Shown piece after piece: positions 6,632 to 7,951 of a stretch of 7,951 bases of DNA (its first letter is position 1; each line of letters opens with the position of its first letter). Made by a program: the position numbers and the translations under genes. A model generated the notes under the pieces. The model made no database searches, was not told the origin of the DNA, and saw nothing but the letters and a program-made list of their open reading frames with translations. Location of the stretch: NCBI GenBank assembly GCA_945878705.1, contig CAMCUE010000049.1:1-7951 (forward strand), read 5' to 3'. The DNA is from Ferrithrix thermotolerans DSM 19514. GTDB lineage: Bacteria > Actinomycetota > Acidimicrobiia > Acidimicrobiales > Ilumatobacteraceae.

Positions 6632-6937
6632 ATGGCCGTTACCAAAAAAGCTGCAGCACCAAAGGTGGTTAAAGAATCAGTTAAAAAAGCTGCTGCGCCA
6701 AAAGCGGTTAAAAAAACTGCTGCAGTCAAAGCAACGCGTAAGGCCCACACTGGCCCAACAGTTGTTGTCAAGCAAGTGCGTTCACAAATCGGCATCATGC
6801 CAAAAACAAAGGCAACAATGCGTGCACTTGGTCTCCGCAAAATTGGTGATGTCAACACACTTCCAGATCGTCCAGAGATTCGCGGCATGATCGCACGCGT
6901 TCCTCACCTCATTGAAGTAAATCGAAAAGGAGCATAA
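6632..6937 (+). CDS. rpmD: 50S ribosomal protein L30 with repeated Lys/Ala-rich N-terminal extension
   Basis: L30 is a small 23S rRNA-binding protein of about 60 residues in most bacteria. Here the product has 101 residues. The L30 core occupies about 43-101: TVVVKQVRSQIGIMPKTKAT, then LGLRKIGDVNTLPDRPEIRG and VPHLIEVNRKGA. Residues 1-42 form a low-complexity lead built of Lys, Ala, Pro and Val, with KKAAAPKVVK at 5-14 repeated as KKAAAPKAVK at 18-27 and a shorter third unit KKTAAVK at 27-33. It resembles the basic tails of histone H1-like and actinobacterial HU proteins in composition only. The ATG at 6632 has GGAG (6618-6621) 10 bases upstream and lies 2 bases after rpsE. A start at the core would need a later codon, but no ATG or GTG with a good site stands at the core boundary, so the extension appears to be translated. 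Confidence 0.95.
   Translation: MAVTKKAAAPKVVKESVKKAAAPKAVKKTAAVKATRKAHTGPTVVVKQVRSQIGIMPKTKATMRALGLRKIGDVNTLPDRPEIRGMIARVPHLIEVNRKGA
6644..6712 (+). repeat. Imperfect 30-base direct repeat encoding the L30 extension
   Basis: Two 30-base units (6644-6673 and 6683-6712) begin with AAAAAAGCTGC and end with GGTTAAA, 39 bases apart, in frame. They differ at a few scattered positions, several at codon third bases, and encode 10-residue units identical at 9 positions. This suggests a past in-frame duplication within rpmD. Confidence 0.75.
6927..6932 (+). promoter_or_regulatory. Ribosome binding site for rplO
   Basis: AAGGAG in the last codons of rpmD, 7 bases before the ATG at 6940, is a near-consensus Shine-Dalgarno and fixes the rplO start. 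Confidence 0.8.
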
Positions 6938-6939
6938 TC

Positions 6940-7428
6940 ATGCGCGTTGACGAAATTGGGCCACGCCACGGAGCACGAAAGAAGCCAAAGCGCGTCGGTC
7001 GTGGTACTGGTGGTAAAGGTGGAAAGACTGCGGGTCGCGGGACAAAAGGTCAGTACGCGCGTAACACAGTTGCTCGCGGTTTTGAAGGTGGACAGATGCC
7101 ACTCAAGCAACGCGTGCCAAAGTTGAAGGGGTTTAATAACCCGTTTCGTGTTGAGTACTATGCGGTCAATCTTGATGCCGTCGATTCACTTGGCGTTACC
7201 GAAGTAGATCCAGCGTCACTAGTTTCTGGTGGCGTCGCGCACAAAGGCCAAATGATCAAAGTTCTTGGTCGCGGCAAAATTACGCGAGCAGTAAAAGTCT
7301 CGGCCCACGCCGTTTCTAAGTCGGCAGAACAAGCAATTGTTGCCGCTGGTGGATCAGTAATTATCTTGCCCCCAACATTTAGGGGTGTTCGACCACCGGC
7401 CAAGGGTAGTCAGTTCACTAACCGCTAG
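6940..7428 (+). CDS. rplO: 50S ribosomal protein L15
   Basis: L15 binds 23S rRNA during late 50S assembly, with a long N-terminal arm reaching into the subunit. The 162-residue product has a Gly/Lys/Arg-rich arm (RVGRGTGGKGGKTAGRGTKG at 18-37), the ARGFEGGQMPL segment (45-55) and the C-terminal domain with KVLGRGKITRAVKVSAHAVS (107-126) and AEQAIVAAGGSV (129-140). E. coli L15 has 144 residues; the surplus is mostly a tail after GGSVIIL, ending RPPAKGSQFTNR. The start is 2 bases after rpmD. The stop is a TAG directly followed in frame by TAA (7429-7431), a tandem stop. Confidence 0.98.
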   Translation: MRVDEIGPRHGARKKPKRVGRGTGGKGGKTAGRGTKGQYARNTVARGFEGGQMPLKQRVPKLKGFNNPFRVEYYAVNLDAVDSLGVTEVDPASLVSGGVAHKGQMIKVLGRGKITRAVKVSAHAVSKSAEQAIVAAGGSVIILPPTFRGVRPPAKGSQFTNR

Positions 7429-7464
7429 TAAAGTTCGTTTGGTTCGGCTCACACAACAAATAGC

Positions 7465-7468
7465 GAGG
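7465..7468 (+). promoter_or_regulatory. Ribosome binding site for secY (GTG start)
   Basis: GAGG lies 7 bases before the GTG at 7476 in the 47-base rplO-secY gap. No ATG stands in frame near the expected N-terminus, so the site supports GTG as the start. The rest of the gap shows no hairpin or T-run that would suggest a terminator. Confidence 0.7.
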
Positions 7469-7475
7469 CAATTTC

Positions 7476-7951
7476 GTGGCAAAAATTAGCAACATCTTCA
7501 AGGTTGCAGATCTTCGAAACAAGATTCTGTTCACACTCGCAATGCTGGCGGTCTATCGTCTCGGCAGTTCATTGCGCGTGCCTGGCGTTGATGCTCAGGC
7601 CATTAGTCAACTTCGTGAGGCATCAAAGTCGCAGGGTGCACTCGGTTTTCTTAACCTATTTTCAGGTGGTGCGTTCGGCAGTTTCTCTATTTTTGCTCTC
7701 GGCATCATGCCGTACATCACTTCAAGCATCATCATGCAAGTTCTCACTGTTGTGATTCCAAAGCTTGAAGAGTGGCAACAAGAAGGAGCAACCGGCCAAC
7801 GCAAAATTACGCAATGGACTCGCTATGTTGCTATCGGTATAGCAACTTTGCAAGGCGCGGGATTGACCTTTATTTTTGGTCAGGGTCGCGGTTCGGCCTT
7901 CTTCAGTGCAAGTAACCAGGCTCCTGATGTTGTATTGCTCGATCCGTTCAT
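7476..7951 (+). CDS. secY: Protein translocase subunit SecY, N-terminal part (3' end outside window)
   Basis: SecY is the ten-helix membrane core of the SecYEG channel that passes proteins across, and inserts them into, the cytoplasmic membrane; it works with SecA and with ribosomes. The visible 158 residues begin with a cytoplasmic helix (KVADLRNKILFTLAML), run into transmembrane segment 1 (about 17-36, with YRLGSSLRVPGVD), then the plug region with FLNLFSGGAFGSFSIFALG (58-76). Transmembrane segment 2 holds the first SecY signature, LGIMPYITSSIIMQVL (75-90). The loop PKLEEWQQEGATGQRKI and a third hydrophobic segment (about 117-135) follow. The frame is open to the window end; a full SecY has about 430-440 residues. 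The start is GTG. Its place after rplO is the standard spc-operon arrangement. Confidence 0.97.
   Translation, partial: MAKISNIFKVADLRNKILFTLAMLAVYRLGSSLRVPGVDAQAISQLREASKSQGALGFLNLFSGGAFGSFSIFALGIMPYITSSIIMQVLTVVIPKLEEWQQEGATGQRKITQWTRYVAIGIATLQGAGLTFIFGQGRGSAFFSASNQAPDVVLLDPF

Noticed and set aside
7429..7475. Possible terminator or promoter in the largest gap, between rplO and secY
   Set aside because: I see no GC-rich inverted repeat with a T-run and no convincing -10/-35 pair; the gap is short and secY normally belongs to the same transcript.

Overview
The window is one uninterrupted, plus-strand run of ribosomal protein genes matching the back half of the S10 operon joined to the spc operon: rplB (3' part), rpsS, rplV, rpsC, rplP, rpmC, rpsQ, rplN, rplX, rplE, rpsN, rpsH, rplF, rplR, rpsE, rpmD, rplO and secY (5' part). 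The order is the classical bacterial one, nothing is inserted, and no supported gene lies on the minus strand. No tRNA, rRNA, mobile element, CRISPR array, internal promoter or terminator was seen. The longest non-coding gap is 47 bases (7429-7475).

Organism: a bacterium, most likely an actinobacterium. L2 has the actinobacterial-style GKTSGG and VSPWGKPE segments, S14 is the short zinc-binding type, and L22, S3 and S5 carry long charged extensions as in mycobacteria. G+C looks close to 50% on sampled lines, low for classical high-GC actinobacteria. The S3 start ([10 protein letters not shown], then TTDWKSKWF) resembles my recollection of Acidimicrobiia or freshwater/marine actinobacterial lineages. 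That placement is inference and was not tested by a tree.

Layout: 1-2808 holds the S10-operon part (L2, S19, L22, S3, L16, L29), and S17 at 2817-3098 ends it. The spc part runs from 3095 to the window end (L14, L24, L5, S14, S8, L6, L18, S5, L30, L15, SecY). Junctions are very tight: 4-base overlaps at rpsS/rplV and rpsQ/rplN, a 1-base overlap at rplX/rplE, zero gap at rplV/rpsC and rplR/rpsE, and 1-8 bases at most others. Shine-Dalgarno-like GGAG or GAGG sites usually lie inside the 3' end of the preceding gene. This layout fits a single polycistronic mRNA with translational coupling.

How the genes work together: fifteen complete genes and one partial gene encode 30S or 50S subunit proteins that are needed in equal amounts. 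SecY is the core of the Sec channel that docks at the ribosomal exit tunnel, near L22, L24 and L29 encoded here.

The region is an ordinary housekeeping locus and I do not see a new biological system. The points worth a second look are a lysine/alanine-rich, internally repeated N-terminal extension on L30; replacement of the second His of the L2 HPHGGGEG loop by Leu; several low-complexity tails (S19, L22, S3, S5, L5); and a perfect 8-bp hairpin in the poly-Ala codons of rpsS, just upstream of the rplV start.
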